From positions 50,093-114,092 of the forward strand of contig MNCI01014748.1 of the NCBI GenBank assembly GCA_015680685.1: DNA of 64,000 nt, given 5' to 3'. The stretch's first letter is position 1. Each line of letters starts with the position of its first letter. A model generated the notes under the pieces. That model was not told the DNA's origin. It worked only from the letters and a program-made list of their open reading frames with translations, and did no database searches. Shown piece by piece: positions 20,892 to 33,400 of this stretch. The stretch is from Gnetum montanum (Eukaryota; Streptophyta; Gnetopsida; Gnetales; Gnetaceae). A program made the translations under genes and the position numbers.

Positions 20892-21068
20892 ACTTTACGT
20901 TTCATTACGCTACGCGGCATAAACAAGCATAACGCAACGTAAAGTTAACTACTTTACGCTTCATTACGCTACACAGCATAAAAAAGCGTAACACAACGTA
21001 AAGTTAACTACTTTACGCTTCATCATGCTACGTAGCGTAAATAAGCATAACACAGCATAAAGTTGACT
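20892..21068 (+). repeat. 59-bp tandem repeat in LTR U3 (3 units)
   Basis: Units begin ACTTTACG at 20892, 20951 and 21010 (period 59). Each carries a palindromic TTACGCTAC..AGCGTAA-like core and ends AACGTAAAGTTAACT. It lies about 250 bp upstream of the TATA box. The A1 and A3 LTRs have scattered single copies of the core but not this array. Confidence 0.9.
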
Positions 21069-21302
21069 GAGGCAGTATAGTACACACACCAGCAATCCTT
21101 ACATCACAATACGCTCTTTAGCGTATTGAAGCATAATCATGAGATAGTTTGAGCAAAAGTGGTTTGTGACGCATTACACTCCAAGGCATAATGTAGCATG
21201 GTGTCACAAGTTTTGGACATAAAAAAACCATCAAGTCAACGGTATCTTGTAAGTTCGGGACACGTGTCATCTAGACCATGCTTTTTCCCTTGATCCTAAA
21301 CT

Positions 21303-21310
21303 TATAAATA
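21303..21310 (+). promoter_or_regulatory. TATA box of the A2 3' LTR
   Basis: TATAAATA in the conserved context GATCCTAAACT-TATAAATA-CTCCAG; matches 7225 and 51004. Confidence 0.75.
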
Positions 21311-22015
21311 CTCCAGTTGATAAAAGAAAAAGGTAGGCAAGAAATTCCTAAAGAGCAACAAGTCTTCTTGGTGAGCGGTTGTCCTCCTCATTGGAGATCA
21401 TTAGTGACTTTTGGCAAAGATTGAAAAAGGAAAAAAAAGGCAGATCGTAGATAGTGGAATCATCTAGTGCAATTGGCAAAGTTCATTAATCAAAAACAGT
21501 TGATTGATAGACATTCTGCTCCGGGTTTGACCTTCCTTACATCCATATTTGGCCAAAACAAGGTAGATCGACCCTCTATGTGCTTTACCTTTGAATAGCT
21601 TTCTTGCTATTTGTGTATGCTTCGTATAAGAAAAAGCAAAGTCTACCATTAGATCATTGTATACAGCATATTCAGCTTATGAGTTAAATCCCAAATCTCG
21701 GGATTGCACATTTTCCTTAAATCTGATCTCTCGTGTCCCGTCAATACATATTTTACAATCATCTTAAACTCTTTACATCGTTTTCAATTCCCTCTATGAT
21801 TAACAATATTAAATTACTTCATAATAAAAGAAAAAACACATCACTCTACATACAAAAGTTTACTGAGTAAGTAAGTCCCTACCTGATTGACAAGACCATT
21901 CAGGGCACCTCAGATTCATTTTCTCTAGCATGGCCCTCGTACGGATCTAGGGTTGGAACTGTGTACACAGATTTTTGCTCAGTATTTCCAACGACTGATG
22001 TTTTCTGTCATTACA

Positions 22016-23470
22016 GGTTCCAAGCTTAGAAAAAATTTAAAAAACCAACCAAAATGATGACAACATTTCACCAAAAACTTCACAACAACACTAAATTGTA
22101 GAAAATGTCTTTAGTAAATAAACCATAAACATATTAAATAATTTTAACCTACCTAAAAAAACTTCCAAACCCTTTCCAAAATATTATAGCATCTCTAAGA
22201 CCCTAGAATATTGGTTGGAAAAATTTTCTAAAGAGCCAACACACCCATCTTCACAAGGGTAAACTATAACAACCAAGAAAAAACATTGTGACACTAGTTT
22301 ACTAAAAATCCATTAAAAATTTAACCACAAAACCAAATTAAATGATTACATAGATTTTAGAATCCTTAAAATATAAGCTAAAATTCTAAAATTAGAAAAA
22401 ATAAAAATTCCTAAGTAGTTTTGTATAAAAAGAAGCCAAACTAACATGAACCAAATCGTAATAGCAAAATCCCATTTCACTTGAGTTTAGGAAAAAGATT
22501 GCCAAAAATTAACATCACATTCAAATTTGATAATTCAATAGCCATTGGAATTCTTGAGCAAAATACTACAAACCCAGAATCCTAGAATTGAAATATTCTT
22601 AACCATTTTTACATAAACAACATGATAACACTATGTAGAAAACAACCAAAACTAAAAACCCACTTTACATTGTCTTACGGAAAAATTCATAAATAATTAA
22701 CCATAAGTTAGAATTAGGTGCTTTAAAAATACACTTGACCACTAAGAATAGTACTAAAATGTTATGGCCACACAAATTAATAAATATAAACCGTTTAAAC
22801 ATGAAGGAATCTAATAATGGTGTCTCTTTTTCACCCCAAACCATAGAAAAATGCCTAGAAATAGCATAAATAATTTTTCTATTCGACACATACCAATCCC
22901 ACAATCTAAGAAACACCAGAAGCCCATTGAAATAGCCTAGATCCAACATAGTAGTTTTACATAATTTAAAAATAACCAACGAAAGAACCCCACAACCGAG
23001 AACACCTAGGTTTCAAAGGAAAATTCCATGCAAAAGGGTTAGAACTTCTATACTTGGGTGTCATAGTCCAGAGATTCTAGCTATCACAGGTCATGTTAGA
23101 CCAGAGAGGTTCTAGGAAGTAGTGTCAAACTTGTATAGGGTATGGTTCCTGGTGGTGGAAGCTCTTCTCTTTGACATGATGCCACCAACATAGTAAACAA
23201 CCAAATTCAGGATCTTCTGGAGCTTTTAAAGCACCTATGTTGGCCTCTTGGTGTAGAAAATCTCAACTATGTTTTGGATGAAAGTGGTATGTGTTGAAGT
23301 ATGTATAGAGATCTAATTGAACACACTAAGGCTTGAGAGTGATGGAGAGAGACTAATTTCTACAAAAATTATTTCTTGAAAGCAAATCCCAAACTTATGC
23401 ATCCCTTTGGAAAACCTTGGTTTTCCAAAACACTCTCCCAAGGTCCACTAAACATAATGATCATAATTGG
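22016..23470. other. Unassigned, CpG-poor DNA
   Basis: No domain-bearing ORF, RNA gene or LTR end was found. The text is A/T-rich with almost no CG. The ORF at complement 22665-22979 has no recognisable motif. It probably is an old, decayed repeat. Confidence 0.4.
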
Positions 23471-25850
23471 TAAGTAGGACTACACTAAGTGTGTAGGATA
23501 CTAATGCATCAAAATATTTAAATTCAAGGTGGGTCCCACTAGGTGCCTAGAAAGAAAACCAATGGAAATCCTAATACACTTGGATTTTTAGTTTTCTAGG
23601 ATGACTATGCTAGATTTCAGACATCTAGAAGCCTTGAAATGAATTGAAAAATCCAATTACTATCTAAAAAAACCTTCTAACCACCCATCCATGCCATGAA
23701 ACCTTATCCCAAAAATAGAAAACCAAGTGTTGACATTAATGAAAACTAGGTAATGAGGTAGGTAGAAACCCATACCAAAACATATCATTTGGGGTAACTA
23801 CATTGACCAGCAGCCTGACTATACTAGCCAGTGTAGTCAACAATATGAGGATGTTTTCAAAAATTAACCAAAAATCCAATTGACTTTAGAATGATACCTC
23901 TATATACCAAACCCTAACCAAGACCTCTAACATCTCTGGAATTGCATGAAACTTATCAAAAATCATCATAACCAAATTTTCTTTCATGAACTATGCTAGG
24001 GAAGGCCTCAACTATGCTAGCTAGTATACTCACTAGTACTTAAGTAATAAGTAACCATTAATTACTAAAAATATCCTTCAAATATACATAGTTTAGCATC
24101 AACTTCATCCTAGAACATTTGGTAGCCTTGAAATAGCATACAACTAACCCAAAACAAGTAAAATCCCATTTCCCACTATATACTACACTAGAGGTGATCT
24201 TGACTACATTGTCCAATGTAGTCCTAGAATAGTTGGATCAAGCTAAAATAATAAAACCAAGAAATAACCTCTAGACTGATGTATTATGACCTTAGAACTT
24301 CTTTGGGACCTTTAGCGACCTTGTATTGATGAATTATGTAGTAGAAGAAGACCAAAACCTATTATCACATTAGGAATACACTAGGGAGTCTTTGGAAAAT
24401 GTTGGCTAGTGTAGTCTGAGTGTGGTCCACCTCTCAAAACACAAAAATAAGAAAAATACATGCCAAATTGGCCTCTTAGCACATTTTGTTAATGCCAAAA
24501 CCTTGTTGAAGATTCTAGGGACCTCTAAACCCTGCAAACCTCTATTAAAAGTGGCTAGAACTCATCATGCACAGTACATCCACACTGTCACTATGCTAGT
24601 GAGTGTATTATAATGTTGTTTGATCATTGTGACATCCAATTAACCATCAAAATTGACAATTTCAAGCCTAAAACCCTAGTCCCTAACACTAGTGATCCTA
24701 GAATTGAAAACCCTAGTTAACTAATCATAGAATTACACCAAAATTTACATTCCATGTTGTTACTACATTCAAGCCAACATGGACTATGTTGGCTACCCTT
24801 ATCCTAGTGTGATCATGATCTAAGATAGATTTGACTATCGATTTAATACTCAAAATAATCCAGAACCTAACTTGAAAACCCAAAGACATATCTAGCCTTA
24901 AAAAATTATAAATTAACCTTGTTTTGACTCTGAAAACACCAAATCCATCCCAACTACTCTAAGGCCAAGCTCAACTATGCTAGCTAGTGTAGTCATAATG
25001 GGAAATGATCATTTCAAAGCCTCAAAAACCTAGCCAAGAACACTAGCAACCCTAGAAACCTAAGAGACTAGTCAATTAACTATAGAAGCCAACCAAAATT
25101 CATATTTTATAGATAACTATGCTAGAATATGCCATGATGGTCAGCATAGTGTTAGTATAGTCATGGTTGAAAATTGATGAAACTGATGTTTTTACATTAC
25201 GAAAGACCAAAAATTTGACTTAAGATACCGAAAATCATAATTGACAATACCCAATGATAATTTTACCTTATTTTGAGAATGGGAAGATCAAATTTCATGT
25301 GACTATGTTGAGGTAGGCCTATGAGTACACTATCTAGCATAGTCCTGGTGTAGTCCATGCTTCAAGATGTATTAACCATCATAGTAGCACTAAGAACATC
25401 TAGACACTTAATTTTAGAAACATAGAATACTAAAACCCTGAATTCTAAGATTCCATTTTTAGTAGTCAATTTTGATCTCTGGATATCAAATTTAGACCTT
25501 TGAAAGTCCTACACTAACCTAGGAAGATGAAGGAACACTAGTAGCAACTCTAAATCCTCCTAAGCATATTTTTCTCATGNNNNGGCACTAGACTATGCTG
25601 GCTAGTGTATTCCTAGTGTAGTCACTAGTGTTAACACCATTTCTAGCTTTTACAGTATGAAAAAAATGTCCAAATCTATAAATATTCAATCCCAATCTAC
25701 AATGCTGACCATATAGATTATTAGGAATCCAAAATTGGCCATGATGAACTTGGAAACCACATACTAATGTTGACTACTCTAGGATTGATGTGACTATGCT
25801 AGCCAACATAGTCACTAGTAGAGCCTAATGTAGTAGCAAAAAAACATATA
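23470..25850 (+). repeat. Degenerate tandem array with a unit of about 190 bp
   Basis: A block resembling 'GACTATGCTAGCTAGTGTAGTC' in shortened or mutated form recurs near 23817, 24009, 24208, 24400, 24590, 24783, 24973, 25140, 25330, 25590 and 25795. The first seven are 190-199 bp apart. Between them are recurring 'AGCAACCCTAGAA' and 'CCAAAATTCAT' -like segments, so whole units are related, not just the core. About 12 strongly diverged units. Four Ns lie inside at 25580-25583. Host origin or element-derived satellite is undecided. Confidence 0.65.
25580..25583. other. Assembly gap (4 Ns)
   Basis: NNNN within the tandem array, so unit number may be under-represented. Confidence 0.95.
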
Positions 25851-25899
25851 AATTTTGATTTCAAACAGCCCTAAAACAACCCCACCATGTACCCAAACT

Positions 25900-26993
25900 C
25901 ACTTGACAATCCTATATACCTATATTATGACTTGTTAAGGCCTGAAACTACAAACATTTAACCTTGTTTGATTAATGTTAATCTTTTTTTATCACATGTT
26001 TTCCACTTTGGCTCATTTGATCCTTTTTCATGATGTTTCAACTTTTTTTGATATTGCAATCCATGGTTGACTTGTAGAGATCATTATTTGACCTCATTTA
26101 ATTTTACCTAGATCCACTTTCATCCTACCTACCTTATTCTCTCTCTTGTGGTCTCAATTGACTTTTTGTGACCTTGGATTTGTGTTCTTTGATGGGGTTT
26201 GACCATCTTTGATCATGATTTGGTACCATGTAATCATTATATGATCTACTAAGGCCTTAAACTAGCAACATGGCCTACTAAGTCCTTGAATTAGAAAATT
26301 GTATCCATAGTTGATCATGTTTAATCTTATGCTACTTATTTGACTGATTTAGATTTTTTTCACTGTGTTTCAACATTTTTTTAAACCTTTATTATCATTG
26401 GAGCATCACTTGGCCCTATTTCACCAAGTGTTCCCATCGTTTGGCCTTTATTTGATCTTATATACTCTTAGTTTTAGCTTATTTTCCCTCACCTACCTCT
26501 TATAGCCTATGTTAACCTTATTTCCACCTTGCTTAACCATGAAATAGCATGTGTCTTCATAGTTGCTAAATTATTGTATATCATTTTGACATTATTTACT
26601 TATTTTTACCTAGGTGCCACTTAATGTGCTTATGGCTGATATGTAGGATTAGAGCATGGACACTTGGAAGTAAATCAATTCACCATTGAACCTAAGTGGA
26701 TCTCATGGTAATGTTGAATGATGTATCAACCTTAATTGCCTAGATCTTGAGCTTGAGAATCTTTTTTTAACATAGCCTTGATAGAGAAACATCTAGAGTG
26801 GCCAAAAGACATTATCAAAACCCTTGACCTAGAGGTTGGTGACACTACTAAGGACTGTCTAGCTGAAGTTCCTATCATGACACATAGTGGTGAGGAGAAA
26901 ACACTAAAAATAAGTTTCTTAGTGGAACCTCAATAGGCTTAAGACATCACCAAGGTTCTCCATGATAACATTTAGTTCTTTGCCTGGTCATAT
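25900..26993 (+). pseudogene. Family-A scrap A5: spacer and RT N-terminal region
   Basis: 26230-26300 has 'CTACTAAGGCCTTAAACTAGC' -type motifs of the family-A spacer. From about 26770 the translation follows the RT N-terminal extension: 'EKHLEWPKDIIKTLDLEVGD' -like, then 'EVPIMTHSGEEKTLKISFL', paralleling A2 15430-15600. It ends after 'FAWSY' where the A4 LTR begins at 26994. Only N-terminal RT is left. Confidence 0.72.
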
Positions 26994-29450
26994 TGTAGCA
27001 ACTAAAAATGTTAATTGCTAAAATGGGAACACCGAGAGGTTCATGGTTACATAGCTTTAACCTGGCATCTATGTGAGAGCCTATTGGAGGTAGAGACATG
27101 ATGCTTAGAATGATCTTGTTAATCAAACTAGGACTTACTAAATGCGATGTTGTAACATTGTTAGGTGCTTCCACAATGTTTGTACCATCAATGATGTCAA
27201 TAAGTGTGAGTGTAATCAAGGGTTTTCCCTAAAAACAGAGGTGTAAATGTGTACTTACTCATGAAAATTGTGAAAAAATGCAATTAAAATGCCAAAATGT
27301 AAACAAAATGTTGATAAATGTGCAGGAGGAGAGTGATAGAGAAAGTGCCACCACCCTAAATAGGGAGAGTGTAGTTAACTACAAGAAGGGTGAGGAGGTA
27401 TGCTATGTACAAATAGACATAGTAGGAAGCATAGTCACAGTGTTAGGATGTCTAGGTTACAAAGACTAACATTTGTCATGAAGTTTTTTCCTGTTGAGTT
27501 GGCCGCCATGGTGTGTTGTTGTCTATGGTTTTATCCGGTGGTGTGGGAATACCTTGCTTTGCTTTAATGCTAAACATTCTTTGAGAATGCCAAAATGCCA
27601 AAAATGCTTAGATTTCAATCCCTAAAACATAAAACACTAGGTATTTATAGGGTTAGGGTTGCCATGAATTGTAGATTAGGTGCCACATGATAGTGGGGGT
27701 TGTTGGGACTACACTGTACCCAACTACGTTCTCCATTGAAGTAAATGGTGTTTTGCTAGTATGCTCCAGTAAGCCCTACAAGATTGCTAAACTATGACTA
27801 TGCTACCCAACTACATGTGTGAGTACTAAGAAGAATGAAATGTACCTAAAAAATGAAAAATAGTGCAAAGTGCAGACTATGCTTTGGGACTATTCTGTCC
27901 ACTCTCTCCAATGCTATCAAGTGCAGGTAAAATTTTGGAATAAATGGGGGATGGAAAAGGAATGCAAGTTGTTGGTCTTGCTTATTGGAGGAGTGCTGAA
28001 GCTGAGATAAAGGTTGGTGCTATGTGCTAGAGGCTTCTAGAGGCTATTTTGCATGACTAAACTCAACTACACTCTAGAGCATAGTCTCAATAGTTAGACA
28101 AATTTTGCAAAACTGAGCTTCAATGGTGACTACACTCTAGAGCATAGTCTTAACAGTGAAGAGTGTAGTCTTGTTAGTTAGAAAATTTTGCAAAAAACTA
28201 ATTTCTTTGTGTAGACTACGCTAACTATGCTCTAGAGCATAGTAAGGAGCATTGACCCAACACTTAGGAAATTTCTGTCAAGCTATTTTTTTCATGCCAA
28301 CCACAAGCTATAGTCATTGGCTTTACACTTAGGAAAGTTTGCAAAACTAGCCATTTGTGTGCTAACTACATTTTGGACCATAGTCCCAATAGTGGAGAGC
28401 ATAGGCCCAACACTTAGAAAAAATTTTCCTTGGTTTAACACTTTGACAAATTTGTAGTCAAGACATGGTGGTCCAAATTTTGTGGTGTTTCATTGGTTCC
28501 TCTTTGTTGATGTCTAGAGGAGTGGCCCAAGAGACGTTGACAAAGAACTGCAAAACACCATAGTAGTCTTGGCACCAACATCCCTCATCAGTACTTGACA
28601 GGAGGTTGTTGCACCATGCTCAAGAGTGCTAAGGGTTGCGTTATGATGAAGGTGAAGGGTGTAGGTAATGTGCTAAGGATGGCAAGGGAGGTAAGATGCA
28701 AACAAGATGTCATGCTACAAGATGTAGATTCAACATAGTTAACAGTGATCATGGCACCAAGGTGTCTCATTACTAGGACATTAACCTCTCATTGGAATTC
28801 TCATGAGAGAGTCAGCATCCATGCCACTAGGATGGCTTACCCCTAAAATTATGATCTCTCATTGGAATGCTCATGATAAAATCAACATGGATTTAAGGTT
28901 GGACCCATTACAAAATTTCAGCTTTGCTAATTTTTCTTGGGGACATGTTTTTCCATGTTCTCTTTTTTTTTATTACTTTATTACTTTTTCGGCTGTAAGA
29001 TGAACCTACTTTGGGTTCTGCACATTTTTTAATGCTAACTATGGGATGTTTCCCATTAGCTGGATTATGCCCCACTTAATGGGCTTTTCTTAAGTGTGAC
29101 TATGTCACATCTATAGGATAGGTGTTTCCTCCCTAGGATGAGTTACGTTACATCCACTTAGGCTTTGACTAGCCCATAGAGGCTCCTCATAGGATAAGTT
29201 GCATTATGTCCACCTTGGGTTCTAAGATTATCTTAAAGAGGATGCCATGTGTGTTGAGGGGGTTTACAAGCTTGATTATGTGAGGGAATGCAAGGTAAAA
29301 TGGGTAAATGAAAGTAGGCTATAGAGAGGGTAATAGGGATGTGCACTCTTAAGTGGCTTGGCTAGTTCAATCATGTACATTAGAGCAATGTGGTAACTTG
29401 CTACTATGATGAGATGTGCCTCTGGAAAATGACGTGAGGCTTCATCCTAC
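26994..29450 (-). repeat. 3' LTR of A4 (outer boundary approximate)
   Basis: The left edge TGTAGCAAC at 26994 is the reverse complement of the family-A LTR end, and homology to A2 continues for the last 150 bp (for example 'CTTGTTAATCAAACTAGGACTTAC' aligns with U5). The TATA box is at 27642-27650 on the minus strand and the LTR hairpin at 28485-28558. Palindromes of the GACTATGCT..AGCATAGTC type fill 27700-28430, at the place of the TTACGCTA palindromes in A2. The right edge is estimated from the position of the 3' UTR repeats. Confidence 0.72.
28485..28558 (-). other. LTR hairpin, A4 copy
   Basis: Arms GTGTTTC (28485-28491) and AAAACAC (28552-28558), inner arms CTTTGTTGATGT (28502-28513) and ACGTTGACAAAG (28534-28545). 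Several changes fall opposite each other or leave G-T pairs, so the fold survives in this old copy. Confidence 0.75.
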
Positions 29451-29599
29451 AAACATAACTTAAAGAAGAAAAGAAAACCACCACACAACATGAGATGTGA
29501 GTAAACTACTAGATGCAAGGGTGTTGCAAATGCTCTAAAAACTAAACTAGTTGTATGTGTTTGTGAAGGTAGTAAAGGTGTTGTGAATGTTCTAGAGGC

Positions 29600-29890
29600 C
29601 AAACTAGTGGCAATTTTCTAGAAATATCAACAAAAAATGGTGGGGGACAATGATGATGTAGATGCTTGAGAGCCTACACTGATGATAGGAGCTCAGAAGA
29701 CCAACAAAATTGCAAGGGACCATAATGCTACAAGTACTCCCAAGCCTAACCAATGGTAAGAGCCTGAAAAAATTAGCACAATGGCAAGGGGCCATAATGT
29801 TGCAACTATTCCAAAGGGTGTCCCAATGATAGGATCTCAAAGAACCAACAAAAATGCCTAAACATGGTAGTGCTATAAGTGCTACCTAGA
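29600..29890 (-). repeat. A4 3' UTR tandem repeats
   Basis: About three units of 80-90 bp with 'GATAGGAGCTCAGAAGACCAAC' and 'GGCCATAATGTTGCAAC' -like parts between the integrase end and the LTR, the hypervariable position of family A. The unit differs from those in A1/A2. Confidence 0.7.
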
Positions 29891-29949
29891 AGAAATAGTG
29901 CTACATTTTACTAGTTTAACATCATAGCAGATGAATGTTTACCTTGTTC

Positions 29950-31250
29950 CATTGATGTGGGGCACTGCATAATAGGTGCAGTATGGCTTCAAGTATGAAT
30001 GGTTGACTGGATTGAAAAAGTCATTATCATCTTGATTAGCAAGCTTAAATGCTCCACTATTATAGAACTTAGTGATTAAAAAAGGCCCTTCCCAGTTGGT
30101 TGAGGACTTGTTTGCAAGTTCACAAATAGCCTTGGGGACTGGACCCCCTTTCTTGATTGGGTGTTCATGCCAATTATGACAATGCTTTTGCCTTTGATTT
30201 TCTTGGTACTATTCAATGTGATCAAGCATCTACAGGCACTCCTCCTCTATCGAGTCAAGGTTGATTGTTCTCAACTTGTCATTCTGAGCTTCATTGATGA
30301 AGTTCAAGACGATCACACAGAGTGATGGAACCTACAATTTAAGAGGTAAAATTTCTTCATACCCATAAATAAGGCTATACAATGTCTTCCCTATTGCTAT
30401 TCTGCATGTCATGTGGTAAGCCTAGAGTGTGTAGACTAATTGCTTATGCCATCACCACTTGCTATTGCTTAGCATCTTCTTTAGAAGGTTGATGATGACT
30501 TTGTTTGTGGCCTCCACTTGGCCATTTGCCTATGGATAGTATGGTGACAAGAAGGAATGTTTAATACCAAAGTGCTTGTAGAAGGCTTTAGTTTCAACAT
30601 TGCTAAAGTATGGCTTGTTGTTTGTTACGATGGCCATGGGTAAATGAAAATGGATCATTATGTTGTCAAGAAAAAATCTGCAAACCTACTATGATGTTGT
30701 CTTCCTAAGGAAAATAGCCTTAGCTTACATGGTAAAGTACTTAGTTGTAGTTATAATGAAGCTATGCCTATGGGGGACTTGGATGTTATAGGTCCAATGA
30801 TGTCAAAACCTGAACATTGGAATGGCCATGTGATCTATGTTATGTGTAGTTTAGTTGGTGGCACATTCATTAAGTTGTCATGCCATAGATAAATATTGCA
30901 CCTTTTGACCTTAGAGACACAATTGTGCTCCATGTAAGGCTAGTAATAGCCTAAGCATATAATTTTCACCACCATTTCCTTGGATACTATATGACCTATG
31001 TACAATCCCTCATGGACTTGCTCAACGATTATGTGTGCTTCACTATCGCTCACACAAGTTAACAGTATGCCATTGTAGGACTTACAACATAGTATGTTAT
31101 CTCCCACAATGATGTACTACCATGATATTTTATGCACTATGTCCCTTTGGGCAGCAGTTAAGTGTTCTAAAGGTTCACCCTATTGAAGGTATGCTTTGAT
31201 GTCATCATACCATTTTGGTGCATGGGTCATGCTTACTATGGCTATAGATG
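29950..31250 (-). pseudogene. Family-A integrase (A4)
   Basis: Minus-strand translation shows 'KWYDDIKAYL', 'EQVHEGLYIGHIV' and 'YMEHNCVSKVKRC' (zinc-binding region), then 'DIIGPITSKSPIG' (first Asp). 'IVTNNKPYFSNVET' is the altered second catalytic block, with Asp to Asn. The Glu block is 'SPYYPQANGQVEATNK' and the C-terminus 'GPFLITKFYNSGAFKLANQD' ... 'YLKPYCTY'. Stops are mostly TAG or TGA where homologues have CAG, CGA or TGG. Confidence 0.88.
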
Positions 31251-31740
31251 TAATATCAGAAATTTTTGTGATAGGAACAGTGCAATTCACCACTAAGGTG
31301 GGCAATGCAGGGAACATGTTGGGTGTGATGCTTAAGGCCAATGTTGCAAATGTATCAACTATGAAATTTTCATTCCTAGGGATATCTTGAACATTGGCAA
31401 TTGAAAACTATTTAAGTAAGTGCTTCGCCAGATCATAATAAGATCGCAAATGTTGGGCTTTACAAGCATAGACCTTTGTAACATGGTTGATCACTAACTA
31501 TGAGTCAGCTCAAATTACTATATTTTGGATTCCTAAGTCACAAATTACTAAGATGCCTCTAAGGAGACCTTCATACTTGGCCACATTATTAGTGCAAGGA
31601 AATGCAAAATAATATGTGAAGGGTCAGATCTCCCTAGAGGGGAACATGACAGCAGTAGTGGTGCTACCCCTTTGAGAGGTTGAAGCACCATTGAAGTGCA
31701 AGAGTACCTTGAAGTTGTCAAGCACTTGACTAAAACTACT
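31251..31740 (-). pseudogene. Archaeal-type RNase H (A4)
   Basis: Minus-strand motifs: 'HFNGASTSQRGST' (Asp changed to Asn), 'NNVAKYEGLLRGIL' (Glu position altered to Lys-Tyr-Glu context), 'ADSxLVINHV' and 'NENFIVDTFATLAL'. Same order as A2 16777-17499. Confidence 0.8.
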
Positions 31741-33400
31741 AACATGCTCATCTAGGAATTCCAAATTGTTTTTTTCTTGATCATTTATGGGTAAATACAT
31801 GAGTTATGTGGCTATAGCTTGACCTTTCATTGAGGTTTGTGCAACGTAATGTACACCAAACTTCATTGTTATTGCCTTCCAACATGCAATATGACTACTC
31901 TCATATATGTTCATTGTAATGGCTCAAATTACATTACTCTTGTAGATGATATTAACTTAACTACAAAAAAGATAGTGCCTCTACTTCTTTAGTGTAAAGA
32001 CCAAAGCAAGGCAATTTTTTTCACATCATTATATTTTTCTTTATGGGAAACCAATGCATAGCTTAAGTAGTATACCAAGACCTCTATGCCATCATCTCAC
32101 TTTTAACAAAGAATAGAGGTAATGGACTTATCAAAGGTATCAAGGTAGAAGTAGAAGGATTTATCTCCTCACAAAGGATGAACAGTTGGAAGTTGAGCTA
32201 GCTCTTGTTTAAGGTTGTTAAATGCCTATTGGCATTGAGTTTTCCACTCAAAGAAAACTCATTTTTTGAGAAAATGTTGCATTGGATATAACTTATTGAT
32301 CAACCATGTAATAAACCTACATATAAATAGTAATCTACCCTATAATCCTTGTAGCTATGCATTGGTTTCCCATAAAGCATACACATAATCCTTGTAGCCA
32401 ATGGTTCTAAGTTGGTTATGACCTTAACATTATTGAGGTCTATGTGTATGCCTATTTCAAATACTACAAAATTGAGCATTTAGCTCATTTTGATGTTGAA
32501 AACACATTTCTTGGGGTTTAACCTAAGATCGTGTTTCAAAAAATGTTTGAGTACTAGGTCCAAATCACTTGCATGATTGTAAGCTACTTTGGACTTAACT
32601 ATGATGTCATCAATGTAATCATTGAGCAAACATAACATTTAATCATTGAAGACATAAGTCAATCCACATTGATAAGTTGCTTCTATGTTCTTAAGTCCGA
32701 AAGGCATCATGGTGTAATAGAACATACCCCAAGGGGTCATAAAGGTTATGTTGAGTTGATGCTTTGGATTAATCTAAATCTAGTTGTAGTCGGAGAACCC
32801 ATCCATAAAGGTTAAAAAGGCATGACCAACCATAGTATTGATTAGTTGATCAATACTACGAAATGGAAAATAATCTTTAATAGTTACCTTATTTAGGTCT
32901 TATAAGTCTATACAAATACACATACTTCCATTTTCCTTAGGCACAACCATGATTTTGGAGACCCAGTCTCCATAATCAATGACCTAGATGAAACTAGCTT
33001 TGTAGAGCTTGGTGATTTCATCATGAACTACCAATGACACCTAAAGCCTAATCTTACATGCTTTCTACTTGACTACCTTAATGTTGGGGTCAAGGAGAAT
33101 GTCATGTTGGACTACACAAGGATCTAGGATTGGCATGTCTTTGTTAGCCCATGAAAATTCCTTAAAGTTATCATTAAGCACTCTAGTGATGTTCTGGGCA
33201 TGTTGAGGCTCTAACAAGGAACTAAGTTTTAAAGCTTTTTCCTCACCACTAGGTGTAGCCATAGGGATTTCAACGAGGGGATCCTCAGTGACATCACCTA
33301 CCTCTAGATCTAGAGCCTCAACTAGATGGTTAGGCAAACCTAGTGGTGCCTCTATAGATGTTATGTATTTGTTGTAGGCTATGGGCTTAAGGTCTAGCCA
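31741..33400 (-). pseudogene. RT and RNase H (A4)
   Basis: The best open block is complement 33065-33337, 'LEVGDVTEDPLVEIPMATPS' and 'FKEFSWANKDMPILDPCVVQ', the RT N-terminal extension. Further left come the palm region with 'FLTFMDGF.DYN.I' -like and 'PFGLKNI.ATYQCGLTYVFN' -like text (around 32650-32850), then the RNase H part (31760-32300). Many stops. RT order and spacing agree with A2. Confidence 0.85.

Larger units (their letters stand above)
5662..22015 (+). mobile_element. Tat/Ogre-like Ty3/gypsy element A2 carrying an antisense gene
   Basis: Order: truncated 5' LTR (5662-7838), gag C-terminal half, protease, tandem repeats, antisense nine-exon gene (complement 10593-14829), RT-RNase H, archaeal-type RNase H, integrase, repeat-bearing 3' UTR and 3' LTR (19254-22015). 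The second RNase H and the gag knuckle place it in the Tat clade of Ty3/gypsy (known family structure). No target-site duplication can be tested, because the 5' LTR is joined to the A1 tail, which suggests LTR-LTR recombination. All pol domains carry stops, so this copy is dead. Confidence 0.88.
19254..22015 (+). repeat. 3' LTR of A2 (2762 bp)
   Basis: Starts TGTTGGACAACC after the PPT and ends TCATTACA at 22015. The A3 LTR ends at the homologous TTGTTACA (51633), where a PBS follows directly, which fixes the boundary. It contains the hairpin (20348-20420), a 59-bp tandem repeat (20892-21068), a G-box-like CACGTG near 21261, the TATA box (21303) and U5. Beyond 22015 the CpG content drops sharply, as expected at an element edge. 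Confidence 0.9.

Noticed and set aside
22665-22979. 104-codon minus-strand ORF in the unassigned region
   Set aside because: No motif, no homologue elsewhere in the window, and A/T-rich composition makes a chance ORF plausible.
26947-27219. 90-codon minus-strand ORF first taken for a protease fragment
   Set aside because: It straddles the A5 RT / A4 LTR junction and aligns as DNA with the LTR U5. The residue similarity to the protease was superficial.
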